This document shows, in pieces, positions 1 to 9,800 of a DNA stretch of 64,000 bases. The position numbers and the translations under genes are program-made. How positions within the stretch are numbered: position 1 is the first letter of the stretch; each line of letters begins with the position of its first letter. The notes below the pieces were generated by a model that had not been told where the DNA came from, did not search any database, and saw nothing but the letters and a program-made list of their open reading frames with translations. Origin of the DNA: Erpobdella octoculata (Eukaryota > Annelida > Clitellata > Hirudinida > Erpobdellidae); assembly GCA_963978895.1 (NCBI GenBank), contig OZ022238.1, forward strand, positions 9,626,584-9,690,583. Direction: 5' to 3'.

Positions 1-284
1 ACCCGCTTTTTGTAAAGCCTGGCCCTAACTAGAACTGTCCTTTTTTGCTTCAATTTGACAAAACAAGCGATGAGCTGTCTATATTCAACCACTGAATCAA
101 AAATAGACAGATCTAGCAATTTTAACTTAAAAACTAACTCGAACCATCGCAGTAAATAAAAAAAATCCGTATTTAATCTAGACAGCCTAACTTCAAAAAT
201 TTTAAAATTCTCAGATTTTTATCAGGTTACATTATCATAAAGGTATTTCTGAGTTAATGTAGCATTTCTAGATGTTATCCTTAC

Positions 285-485
285 CAGTATTCCACACCAA
301 ATTCCATAGCCAATATAGTAACCAGAAGCCAGAGTGCAGACTGCCCCTATGCCGACGGCGATTGATAAGAGCCCGAAGAGGATCATTACCACTCCCAGAA
401 CAATTGATGTTGTACCCTTGTATTCTTCCACCAAATCAAAGCATCCAGTCTTAAACCAGTACGCTTGACCCCGTCCATAAGCCAT
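285..485 (-). CDS. First coding exon of an MS4A/CD20-like four-pass membrane protein (partial)
   Basis: The exon encodes 67 residues from an ATG at 485 (context aacaggATGG) to a donor G|GTAAGG whose GT lies at 283-284, in phase 0. After about 22 polar residues comes a first membrane segment (around residues 27-52, rich in Gly, Ile, Val and Leu), then a second hydrophobic stretch beginning GYYIGYGIWCGIL. The short loop followed by G-Y-x-I-W-x-G-I is typical of the MS4A/TMEM176 superfamily, where TM1 leads into a G-Y-P-x-W-G-G motif at the start of TM2. The remaining two or three exons would lie off the left edge on the minus strand. Family members are small four-pass membrane proteins, often in receptor or channel complexes; no specific role can be read here. 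The family call rests on a short motif and could be wrong; the exon itself is well supported. Confidence 0.6.
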
Positions 486-1499
486 CCTGTTCAGTTTTAA
501 TTGGTTTTGTTTTTAAATTTCCTAGATGTTCAATCAAATTTAAACTTTGTTTTAAGAACATATAAACGTTATCCATAAATTGTCAAATAACATTGACTCA
601 CTTTTAAGATAATTGTTTTGTAGATTTATTTGAACACTAGTAATCCGAAATATTTTTAGGATTGTTATTCTCTCAACTCCAACTCAATCTCGGCCTATTG
701 GCACGCATTTTTAGAATTACTTGTTCATTAATGACAGCCGTAAGAACATGAAGATATGAAACAGAAAACAGCCTTTGTTTGCTTGCGCCATTGTGATTGT
801 CAGCATTAATTTATCTGCTGCACCGGTGGGCTAGCCTAGCCATCGACAGGCTGGTATTGCAAAATCAAGTAACCGTGTCGGCCATATGTTGCCTAGTACG
901 ACTGCTGAAAGCTATGATGGAGCGTAGGTTGAAATTAAGAAATGTTTCTAAAATATTGAATTCTAATTAAAATAATCATATGCAATCTCCAGTCAGTCAG
1001 TATAAATGTCGAAACGACTGCTTGGTTACCAGACAAAAAAGTTGTTTGAAGTATTAAATACTGTTTTGATAATCACATCATCAATTTAAATTAGTTTTAC
1101 TTTCATTTCTATGATTTTGATTATTATTTATCAAAAGACAACACAAGCCACCGTTCAAATATATTTTTAAGCAATGCGTTTGCTGCCTTGCATTGAAATG
1201 TCAATAAAACAAGGCGCCTGGAAAAACACAGTTCACCTGGTGAAAATAAGCTGCGAATCTATAACCATAACCACATGTGTATGCAACGGTTTTGCTAATA
1301 AAATCTTAACTTTGTCTGAAATAGTGCAACAGCTAAAACAAGTTTATTTGAGAAAAAAAATCGTTTTCTTTTTAAAAGTTTTTAACGCATTGCAACGGAG
1401 GAAACTTTATAGTTTTATCCAAATATGAAATTCTTTTCCTTTGAGCTTCGTCAAGTCGGAAAGTGTCCAAATGTGGCTGAGCCTGATATATACATCAAT
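486..1499. other. Non-coding AT-rich spacer, likely upstream region of the MS4A-like gene
   Basis: AT-rich DNA upstream of the minus-strand MS4A-like exon. An 84-codon open frame at 1174-1428 has no recognisable domain. No RNA gene or repeat was recognised. Confidence 0.4.
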
Positions 1500-2340
1500 T
1501 ATTAAAATAAATAATTTAGCTTTTGCATGATTAACAATTTAATGTGAAACATTCAGTGTGCTTAACGGACACAAAACCTCAAAGCTCTAAAACCAATTTT
1601 TCAAAAAATAATAAAACACGTATCTTATTATTTTATTAAGAAAAACCTAAATGCTGAATTTTAACGTTTTCACATTTCCACTTATTGAGTTTTTAACCAA
1701 ATAATTCTTTTGTCCACCCTACATTTGTACTTCCAAGCCAAAATAAAAAAAAACATTTGTAAAACATGTGTAACTTTATCTTCTAAGTATTATCTAAATA
1801 CTAATTTTTAAATCTGTAGTATTTTCAGTTTCAGAGTGGCAGTTATTCTAAAAATAACTCTGTTTTCCACCCTACGTTTGAGGTCACGAAAACCAAATTT
1901 TTAAAAATGGTGAAACAAGTATATTTTTATATTAAAAAATACAGATATTGAATTTTAAAAATTTGACAAATTTAGATCTTAAGTTTTAAGCAAATATTTT
2001 TTTCCACCCCACATTTGACGTCCCGGAAGTAAAATTATCAAAAATAGTGAAACATGTATATCTTTATTTTCCGAGTAAATACTAAATACTAATTAGTACA
2101 TCTGTAGCACTTGCAGGTTTTGAGTAGCAGTTATTCTAAAAAATACAACTAATAACCCTATTTTCTAACCTACATTTGAGGTCCCGGGAACTAATTTTTC
2201 AAAAAATTGTGAAACACGTATCATTTTCTTTTTTAAGAAGAATATAAATAACAGATGTGCAAACCTTCTCATTTTTGGTTTTTGAAATATCCGTTTATTT
2301 TTAGAAAATAGTTTATCTTCCTGTTTTATCTGTTTTGTAG
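1500..2340 (-). repeat. Diverged inverted copy of the Helitron internal 157-bp repeat
   Basis: At least four decayed units read, on the minus strand, as the internal repeat of the Helitrons at 41.8-46.3 kb. Shared blocks include the complement of CCACCCTACATTTGAGGTCC (about 1713, 1868, 2007 and 2168), a GTGAAACACGTAT-type block, and at 2270-2290 the complement of the AAAAACCAAAAATGAGGAG segment that precedes the first repeat in those elements. Unit spacing is about 150-160 bp. The terminal TC and CTAG signatures are not recognisable, so this looks like an old, truncated copy. Confidence 0.75.
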
Positions 2341-2722
2341 ATGCCCATTTTGAAGAAAAGTTGTTTTATACAAAATGGATTCATTCAACTTTTTCTAGAT
2401 ATATTGTTTAATTAGGATCTTGTATTTTGCAGCAAATTTAAAACTCAGCAATTTGGTTTATGTATTATGTAATGTAGCAAATTCATATCAGACCTGTTAA
2501 TTACTTATTGTATATTCAAGAGATGCATTTTCATATGTATCCAATAGACATGTGTACATTCCCAGGAAATAAGGGTTTACAATTTTTTAGTCTATTTGGC
2601 CAATAAGTGTTTAACAAGTTTTTTTCTTTATCTTACTTTTACTTCTAGCCTCTAGAAGATTACAACCTTAATGGAAAATTGAAGAAGCCTAATACCAAAC
2701 AATTGGTTTGCAGTTGAATGTA

Positions 2723-3909
2723 TTAAATAAAATTGTATAAACTCGCCTTCTCTTTGAAACGTGCCATAAACCACATTGGTCTCTCTCTCACTGGCTCAAC
2801 GTAACGTCTCAGACGTGAAGTTCTTGTACTTTTCTCGCCCTTCGGACGCTCCTAAACCAAAAGTGCAAATATTACGTCTGTCATTTTTGCGAAAGCGATA
2901 TGAAATGCAAAAAAATTCTATTTAAAAGAAAATAGGAGAACAATTTTTTTTTATTTTACGGCTTGGACTAAACTTAACATGAATTTTTCAGCAACTCATT
3001 TCCAAGATATTACAAATAAACACTATGACTCCAAATCTTGCTGAAAGTTTTGACTTTAGCAGCGAATTTGTGTAAAAATTAATCATCACTGTCAATTGTT
3101 TATATGTGAGGCCCTCAACATTTAATGAAAAATGAATATCATTACCATTCGCTTCTGCCTTACACGTTCTATCACCTGTCGATCTCTTTCCTTGAACCAC
3201 AAGTTACCATAGTAATTTTGAAGGATCAGGCCAATTGGAGTTGCTGATCTAAAACAATTTAATCAATACAGAAGATAAAACTTAGTTATTAAATTTAGTT
3301 GTTGTCGTCTTTTTCAAATTTATACTGAAAATCCTCTAGGCCTCTAGTTAGTCGGGAAGCTGGTTAAAAATTGATCACAACCCTAAATAGACAACAGACA
3401 TCAAAACAAAAAACTGATAAGTGAATCTGATTAAAAACGTGTAATAAAGTCGGAATGCTTTCTGTCGTTGATCATAATTTGATCCTTTTTTCTTCTTCAT
3501 TTATCCAGGTTTGTGACTGGATCGCAATTAGCAGAGCAAGACGGTGTTTAATTAAGAAGGCTGTCAAGTTAATGATATTTTTTGCCATTACCAGTCTCAA
3601 AATATTTATTTCATAATCATTGACCTGCCTTATCAAAGTATTTCTTGCCAATTAAATGGCCAATAGCCGTAACTATCAGAATTGCAAGTTAGTACCTTGA
3701 TGGTGCACCAAAAGACACGCCCTGAGCGGGAACCAATCGGTAACGGATTCCTGTTTCGACCTCCTTTGGCGGATTTTTTGTCTTGGCGAGGTTTGTGCCT
3801 TTAACAGCTTCGATATTTTTTGAAATAAAAGATTTTGCACTCTTTGCCTTATTGTCGGCTGGATTATATTTTTTAGAGCCTGCTGGAGATTTTTCCCATC
3901 CTTTCAGAG
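2723..3909 (-). CDS. Last three exons of an unidentified small basic protein (partial gene)
   Basis: Three exons join in frame on the minus strand: 3909-3696 (acceptor tttttattag, donor AAG|GTACTA), 3248-3176 (acceptor ttgttttag, donor CAG|GTGATA) and 2851-2723 (acceptor tttggtttag, ending in TAA). Phases agree: 1 nt carried in, 2 nt carried, then phase 0. Together they give about 138 C-terminal residues rich in Lys, Arg and Pro, with no membrane segment. Visible features are an F-I-S-K-N-I-E-A-V-K block near residue 30, V-P-A-Q-G-V-S-F-G-A-P-S-R before the first junction, and a C-terminal R-P-M-W-F-M-A-R-F-K. Short F-I-x-x-N and W-F-M-x-R-F motifs recall proteins of cilia and axonemes (enkurin-like and microtubule inner proteins), but I cannot assign a family and this is only a suspicion. 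The 5' exons were not found; the first ATG must lie above 3909. Confidence 0.55.
3696..3909 (-). CDS. Internal exon (214 nt) of the basic protein gene
   Basis: Open in one frame with acceptor and donor at the predicted edges. It encodes about 71 residues beginning with x-L-K-G-W-E-K-S-P-A-G and ending in F-G-A-P-S-R. The plus-strand open frame across the same bases lacks splice signals and is treated as a shadow. Confidence 0.6.
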
Positions 3910-4088
3910 CTAATAAAAAACACATAACAGTGGTTATAGTTGAAAATTTGTTGAATCGGAGTATTGTATTAAAGTCAAAAATAACATTTGGTAGCCTTAA
4001 AATATGAATCTAATAATTTGTGAATCAATTTGCTAACGACAAAACTATTTCGAATCGAAATATATACAAATTAACCATATAAAACACA

Positions 4089-4226
4089 CGTTTATAAAAT
4101 GCTCTAAAAAGTAAAAAAATAAATTATATGTAGGCCTAATCGTTGCTATCCTTGGAGTGCAAAAGAAGCGGCCCACGCTTTTATGTGTATAGATTTATTT
4201 GTACTTTTTAGAGCATTTTATAAAAG
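4089..4226. mobile_element. MITE-like palindromic element, copy 1
   Basis: Terminal inverted repeats of about 24 bp, TTTATAAAATGCTCTAAAAA at the left and its complement TTTTTAGAGCATTTTATAAA at the right, flank a core that includes CGTTGCTATC, AGTGCAAAAG and CCCACGCTTT. A second copy with the same ends and core order lies at 32807-32952, so this is a dispersed family and not a chance palindrome. The copies differ at many positions, so it is not recent. No coding capacity. Confidence 0.75.
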
Positions 4227-4230
4227 CTAG

Positions 4231-5340
4231 TTTTAATTTTTTTATATTATTTGTTTTATACTTTTAAGCCTCTGACTGTTAAAAATTTAAAATTAAATTT
4301 TTGCTTTTTCAATGTTTTAATGGTTTTAAACTTTAATTTGTTAACTAACTTTAATACTTAGTATTGTAGTTGCATTGTCCATAATACGTTTATATTCTAC
4401 ACTTCAAATTAAAAACATACTAGGAAGTGGGTTAAAATGTTATTCAAAAATTTATCACGTAATTCCACGGCCATGTGAAGCTAAAGCTGAAGAAAAGCAT
4501 GTAAAAACGATCAAGTTTGACAAGGCAACAATTGTAAATAACAACCCAAGTTGGCAGTGTCATCTCTTGGCTCGTTCGGTCTACCAAAAGTGCAATTTCT
4601 GTTGACGCACCAAGCGTTTTCTATTTTTTGCCCGCAATTCTTTAAAAAATGTTGAAATAATTAACTAGCATTTTCGTCCTCTTTAATTTTTAAGATTTAA
4701 ATAATAATATTTACAACTACAATCCTAGTTCTAGCTAAAAATCAATTTGCAACTAAGCCATAAGGCGGCATAAGGACAAAAGAAAAGAGCATATTTTCTG
4801 ATTGAAACCAAAAAAAATACAAAAAAAAATAAGCTAATTTGCACCTGTAAATTAAGCATAACTGCTTTATTTCATCAGTCATAAATAATATTGGACACGA
4901 GCTCGAACGAATAATTCGGTTTCTCCTCAGAGACGAGCAGCTAAGGTAAACAAATTCAAATCTATTTTCATTCGCCGCAGGACGCGCGTTTTGTAAAAGA
5001 AAATAAAAATGAATTTAATTATTCATGAAATATACAGTCTTTTTGCATAAATTATTTGTTGTACACAATTTTTTTTATAACTTGACTCGTAAACCAACTT
5101 TAAAATTATAGAATGCACGTATACTATAGGTTATGCAATAGGTATACCAACAGTAGTGAAAATTCTGTGAAATTGAGTTAGCTTGAACGTAAAAAAATTG
5201 CCGTATAAAACAAAGTATCTGTTTTGTTTCTTCGTTTTAAGTAAAGGTAAATTTTGAAATACTATACAACTTATTTAGCTAATTCAAAAAGCTGCCTCGA
5301 TCAAGTGTTGAACACTTTTAACATGCGTTCTTATTTGAAT
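4231..5340. other. Spacer without a confident gene
   Basis: AT-rich. At 4894-4945 the plus strand reads GHELERIIRFLLRDEQLR followed by a GTAAAC donor, which looks exon-like, but no partner exon was found and the minus strand also has an acceptor-like site there. The 76-codon open frame at 4375-4605 is unsupported. Confidence 0.3.
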
Positions 5341-5351
5341 GCAGAAGTAAC

Positions 5352-5455
5352 TTTTGGAGGCTTGTTTTTGGGTGGCCTAAAATTAAGCCGCAGAACAAGC
5401 AACTAGAGAATTACTTCTGTGGCTTAATTTTGGGCCACCCAAAACAAGCCTCCAA
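5352..5455. repeat. Imperfect palindrome (hairpin), MITE-like
   Basis: The left arm (GGAGGCTTGTTTTTGGGTGG, then CCTAAAATTAAGCC-CAGAA) is repeated as its complement on the right (TTCTG-GGCTTAATTTTGGG, then CCACCCAAAACAAGCCTCC). Arms are about 44 bp around a spacer of about 18 bp. A third, shorter piece of the arm (TTCTGTGGCCTAATGTTAAG) follows at 5464-5483. Confidence 0.7.
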
Positions 5456-5490
5456 ATATTAATTTCTGTGGCCTAATGTTAAGCCGCTGA

Positions 5491-6089
5491 AGACCCGAGA
5501 GTTTCAAAAACCGTCAGTCGTATTACAGACTACAACTTGCGTGATTTTAACAGCTATATGCTGATTTATTATTGTAAACTCTAAAAAAACACCTATCTTC
5601 ACAAAGTGTCTCCAATTTTTTTTACGTGACCTCAGAGATTTTAGTGGTATAACAGTTGACAGCTTACATGTGCTTCAATCCAAATAAAACAGTTTGCCTG
5701 ATCAAAATCGTTAATATTTGAGATAGCAGTTTAAGGTAAAAGGGTCTTATTTCCTATACTTCGAGAGTGGCGAATTCAAAGAACAGGCCCTCTACCTGCT
5801 TGTCACTGCACAAAACTACCCTCAACGAGCCAATATTAATGAAATAACATGGGAGGAAAGGATGACCATGAAAGGATTTCGTGACAAACTCGTCACTGCG
5901 AGCACGAGTGTATTCACTCTACGCTCTTGAATAGCTAAACAGATAGACAAGATGACAGAAAATTAAAATAAGGTAACACGAATTGCTAATATATTATTTT
6001 TCATATCAAAAATATTTTCTTAAACATCCCAACCCATGTAACGGAGAATGTACACAATTTCAAACATGCTCATGGAAAATATTAGGAAT
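5491..6089. other. Spacer; possible decayed coding fragment at 5755-5930
   Basis: The plus strand at about 5765-5930 is open for roughly 53 codons and contains EQALYLLVTAQNYPQ and EERMTMKGFRDKL. These read like real protein, but I recognise no family and see no splice frame. Probably a pseudogene or transposon fragment. Confidence 0.25.
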
Positions 6090-6228
6090 TATATATACAT
6101 GAATATATGGAATTATACATACATGAATATATGGAATTATATATATATACATGAATATATGGGATTATATATACATGAATATATGGGATTATATATACAT
6201 GAATATATGGGATTATATATACATGAAT
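6090..6228 (+). repeat. 24-bp AT-rich minisatellite
   Basis: Five to six tandem units of about 24 bp with the core ATTATATATACATGAATATA; later units read GGGATT and earlier ones GGAATT. The open frame through it is only the translated repeat. Confidence 0.85.
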
Positions 6229-6740
6229 AAGGACATATTTGTTAATGATAAGGCACACTTTACAATCATGTTATCTAATTGAGCACACTTTGCAATAACA
6301 AATAACATATTGGCAGTTTAATTGCATTCAACAGTCAATCATTTATGAATTAATCTGTGGCTCAATTTTTAACCAAAATTAACTTTTCATCATATTAAAT
6401 AAACTTAGACTAGAAAACCCTAACATGATCTTGCAGAGTAATATAAGCATTACCTTAAAAAAAATTTCATCCAGAAATGTCATTAAAGAATGTTGCTTCA
6501 TGGGTGTGGTGAATAAATACAAGTCATTGCATATGGAAAGTTATGTCACCTTACAAATCAAGCAGGGAAAATAGTAGCATATTAAAAAAAATAATGGATG
6601 AAGAAGAGAAATAGCATATATCACTGATAATTTTCTGATAACTAAGAAGAATGATAAACATTTATTCAATAAATAAGCCACCAATCATAAACATAATCAC
6701 CACATTGGACGAAAAACGAAAACTTTTTTATTCCTTCAAT

Positions 6741-6806
6741 TTAACTTTTCAAAATCTTTTCAGCTCGAGTGTTGGCCTTTTGAACTCGGTCATCCAGCAC
6801 AATTGC
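6741..6806 (-). CDS. SNAP25: SNAP-25 exon 7, residues 186-206 and stop
   Basis: 66 nt from acceptor aatttcag to TAA. It encodes [21 protein letters not shown]. The A-N-x-R-A-x-K-x-L-K ending is the SNAP-25 C-terminus, though D-D-R-V-Q-K departs from the usual A-R-I-x-E. Confidence 0.9.
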   Translation of the reverse strand, partial: AIVLDDRVQKANTRAEKILKS

Positions 6807-9800
6807 CTGAAATTTAAAAAATATATTATTAATAAAGAAAAATTTAAAAACTTCTCAAATTGGTTCTTTGAAGTATGTAGTTATTAAAAATCTTTCAATT
6901 TTTTAATCACAACAACTTATTATCAATGTTTTGTAGAAATCATTTAAGACAATTAACATAAATAATTCACTCATTTAATATAACTATAATTTATTTATAG
7001 AGCAAATATAATTACTTAAACAGTAACATAACTGCTAACATCATTGGACAAGTTTTTTAATTACATTAAATTGAAATTTGGTACATAAAACACTCAATAA
7101 CAGGCTTAACATTTAAAATTTATCATCAAAAAGTAATTAATAAATCAGTATGCAATATAAATTTATAAATATCAACATTAATTACAATTAGCCACACATC
7201 TACCAAATACAGTCTGTTTCAACAGTTCATTAATGTGTACTTCTGTATTTTGTACAACAATGATAATGATTGATTTAAGGGTTGAAAAAGAACTCACTGA
7301 GTGCCCATTTGCATACCTTTCGGTCAATTTTGTTTAATAACAAATACTGAAAGCCATACTAGGCTACTTGTTAGCCCATCACATGATAAGTTACATTTCA
7401 AGTATAAGTTTTTAAGAACTACGTGTATCAGAAAAAAGACCGAATAGTACAAAACTTTGGGGTCAAGTAGGTAACTGTGACATTCCTAAAGCTAATTTAG
7501 AAAATTACAATTTTTAATACATGAGTTAAAATATTTGAACTTAACCAATTTCTCCATCACAAGTTCTTGACAAGCATTTAAATGTAAGAAGAAAAAAATA
7601 AATATAAAATTAACGTCACCTGGGTGTTAATTCTGCCGATTTGCGTGTTTTGAGAATCCAGTTCGTTGTGCATGTCGACAGCCATGTTCCTTAAATTTCC
7701 AATCATTCCACTAACTTCTACCAAATTCGATTCCATTTCATCTTCTCTTGCATCATTCGTTATCCTTTTAGAAGTTTGAAAAAATAAATTATTAAACAAC
7801 TTATAACATTTTCAAATAATTTGATGCTTTTGTTTGAATTATAACCGTCAAATAAAACTGTTCATAAAAAATGGACTTTCCAAAAATCCAAACAAGATTA
7901 ACCAGGAAGTAGATTATTTTTGACATTTTTTACACTATGACAACTATTAAAAGTAATATTTATTCTGCTTTTGAATATTCAACCAAATTGAGTCTTGAAA
8001 ACTAATCCTGCACATGAATATTCTACAGCCATTATTTACCCTTACATAAACTCACCCTGTATTGCCTTGAAAGGAAAAGGTTAAAAACTACAACTTTGCA
8101 ATATTCAGCTGCAGAAAAAAGGTTATGTGGCTTACTAAATACTTACAGCTCGAGAATATTCAGCCACAAAAGTAAGTTTTTACTACAGGCTTTGGCCAAA
8201 TATTCAGCCTCAGAAAGACTGTGCATTCAAAAACTAACTGATAAAAAGAATGTTTTGATTGTAACTTTCTTATATGGTAGGCCATTGTTTTCATGTCATA
8301 GTAATTTTGTTTGTTTTCTTTTTTTAATGTCAGAAGGAGTTTATTAATTTTCATAAGCAGGACTAACTAATAATGAAGTTAGTTTAAGGAATTAAAAACC
8401 CAATAATGACAGAAGCATTTAGTTTTGTTTATAATGGTGAAATATACGGGTCGAACTATTTGTCATATCCTTAAAGGAATTTAATAATTGTATATTTAAT
8501 TTCAGTTTGCTTTGGTGCATTTTAAAGCTTGCTTGAACCTGGTCACATTTCAGAATTTTTATATCTGGTCATGTTTCAGAATCTTTAGTTTGAATAAACA
8601 GATAATATGCGTGTGAAGTTAGCCTCGAGGCTGGCAATGCTAATTAAAAAAAAAAAAAAATTGCTTGCACTGGGGCTATGCTATACATTGTTGGATGGGG
8701 TATAAAAAATGAAATCGAATGGTATATTTGGATTGTCTTCGGTTCAACAAATAAAAAAGTTATACGCGAAAAACGACGATTTTCCGCCGAAAATTGCATA
8801 AAATCAACATTGGCTCTTCTTTGAGAAAATCGATCTTTTTTTAAACTTCTGCACTGGGTATATCCGAGACGCTTGTTTTTAGATAATTCAATATCAAATC
8901 CAACAATATAACTTTCGCTTCTCAAAGTTAATAAATAAAAAAGTTATCGAATAAAACGTCGGACCGTATACCAAAGAAACCGAGAAAGCGAAACATAAAC
9001 ATACGCTGCGATTGGACAATCGAGTCTAGCTCACTGTGGCTAATTATGCAAAATATTCAAATATGCAAAGTCGCTACTCGTTAACACGTTCAAATTTTAT
9101 TTTTAAGAAATCTTTATTTAACTTAAATAATATATATATATATATATAAATATATAGTAGCCAAATTTTTTTTATTGTTTTCTCGCTCCCGTTTCCTTCC
9201 CCGGTCGTTTTCACGATCCCGGTCGTTTTCACGATCCCGGTCACTCTCACGATCCCGGTCGCTTCCCCGATTTTTAAGAAAATATATTGAAGTTTACGAT
9301 TAAAAATTTATGATAACCAGGACAATTCTATTTATTTTTATAATCCATACGGAGAAAAACCGGAAGATATACGATTTGTACTTAATTTTACTAAATTTGT
9401 ATCTACTTTATATAAGATGAAAAATAATGCTTTTTTTTATAAATCCACGTTTAATCATTAAAAAGCCACCCGTGACTAAGTATCAAAAAGATGCCTATAA
9501 TTGTGGTATTTTTGTGGGTGTTTTTATAAGAAGGCTTGATCGTGGAGAAGATCTGAGTGGTTCTTTTAATCCCGATAGTGAAAGGGAAGAGTGGCTAAAA
9601 GAAATCATGCTGGCATCGGACAGCATGACAAATTATTGTTTGTATTGCGGGACCGGTGGAGAGGGTGCAGGTGGGGACTGGGTGGAGTGTGAAAAATGTA
9701 GAAGGTGGGTTCACCAAAAATGCACATTTTTAATGTATTCGAAGGAAGAGTTCAAAACGAAACACTTCACTTGCATGCTATGCTTAGATTTTATTAAATA

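Noticed and set aside
4375..4605. 76-codon plus-strand frame as a gene
   Set aside because: No homology recognised, no splice partners; left as spacer.
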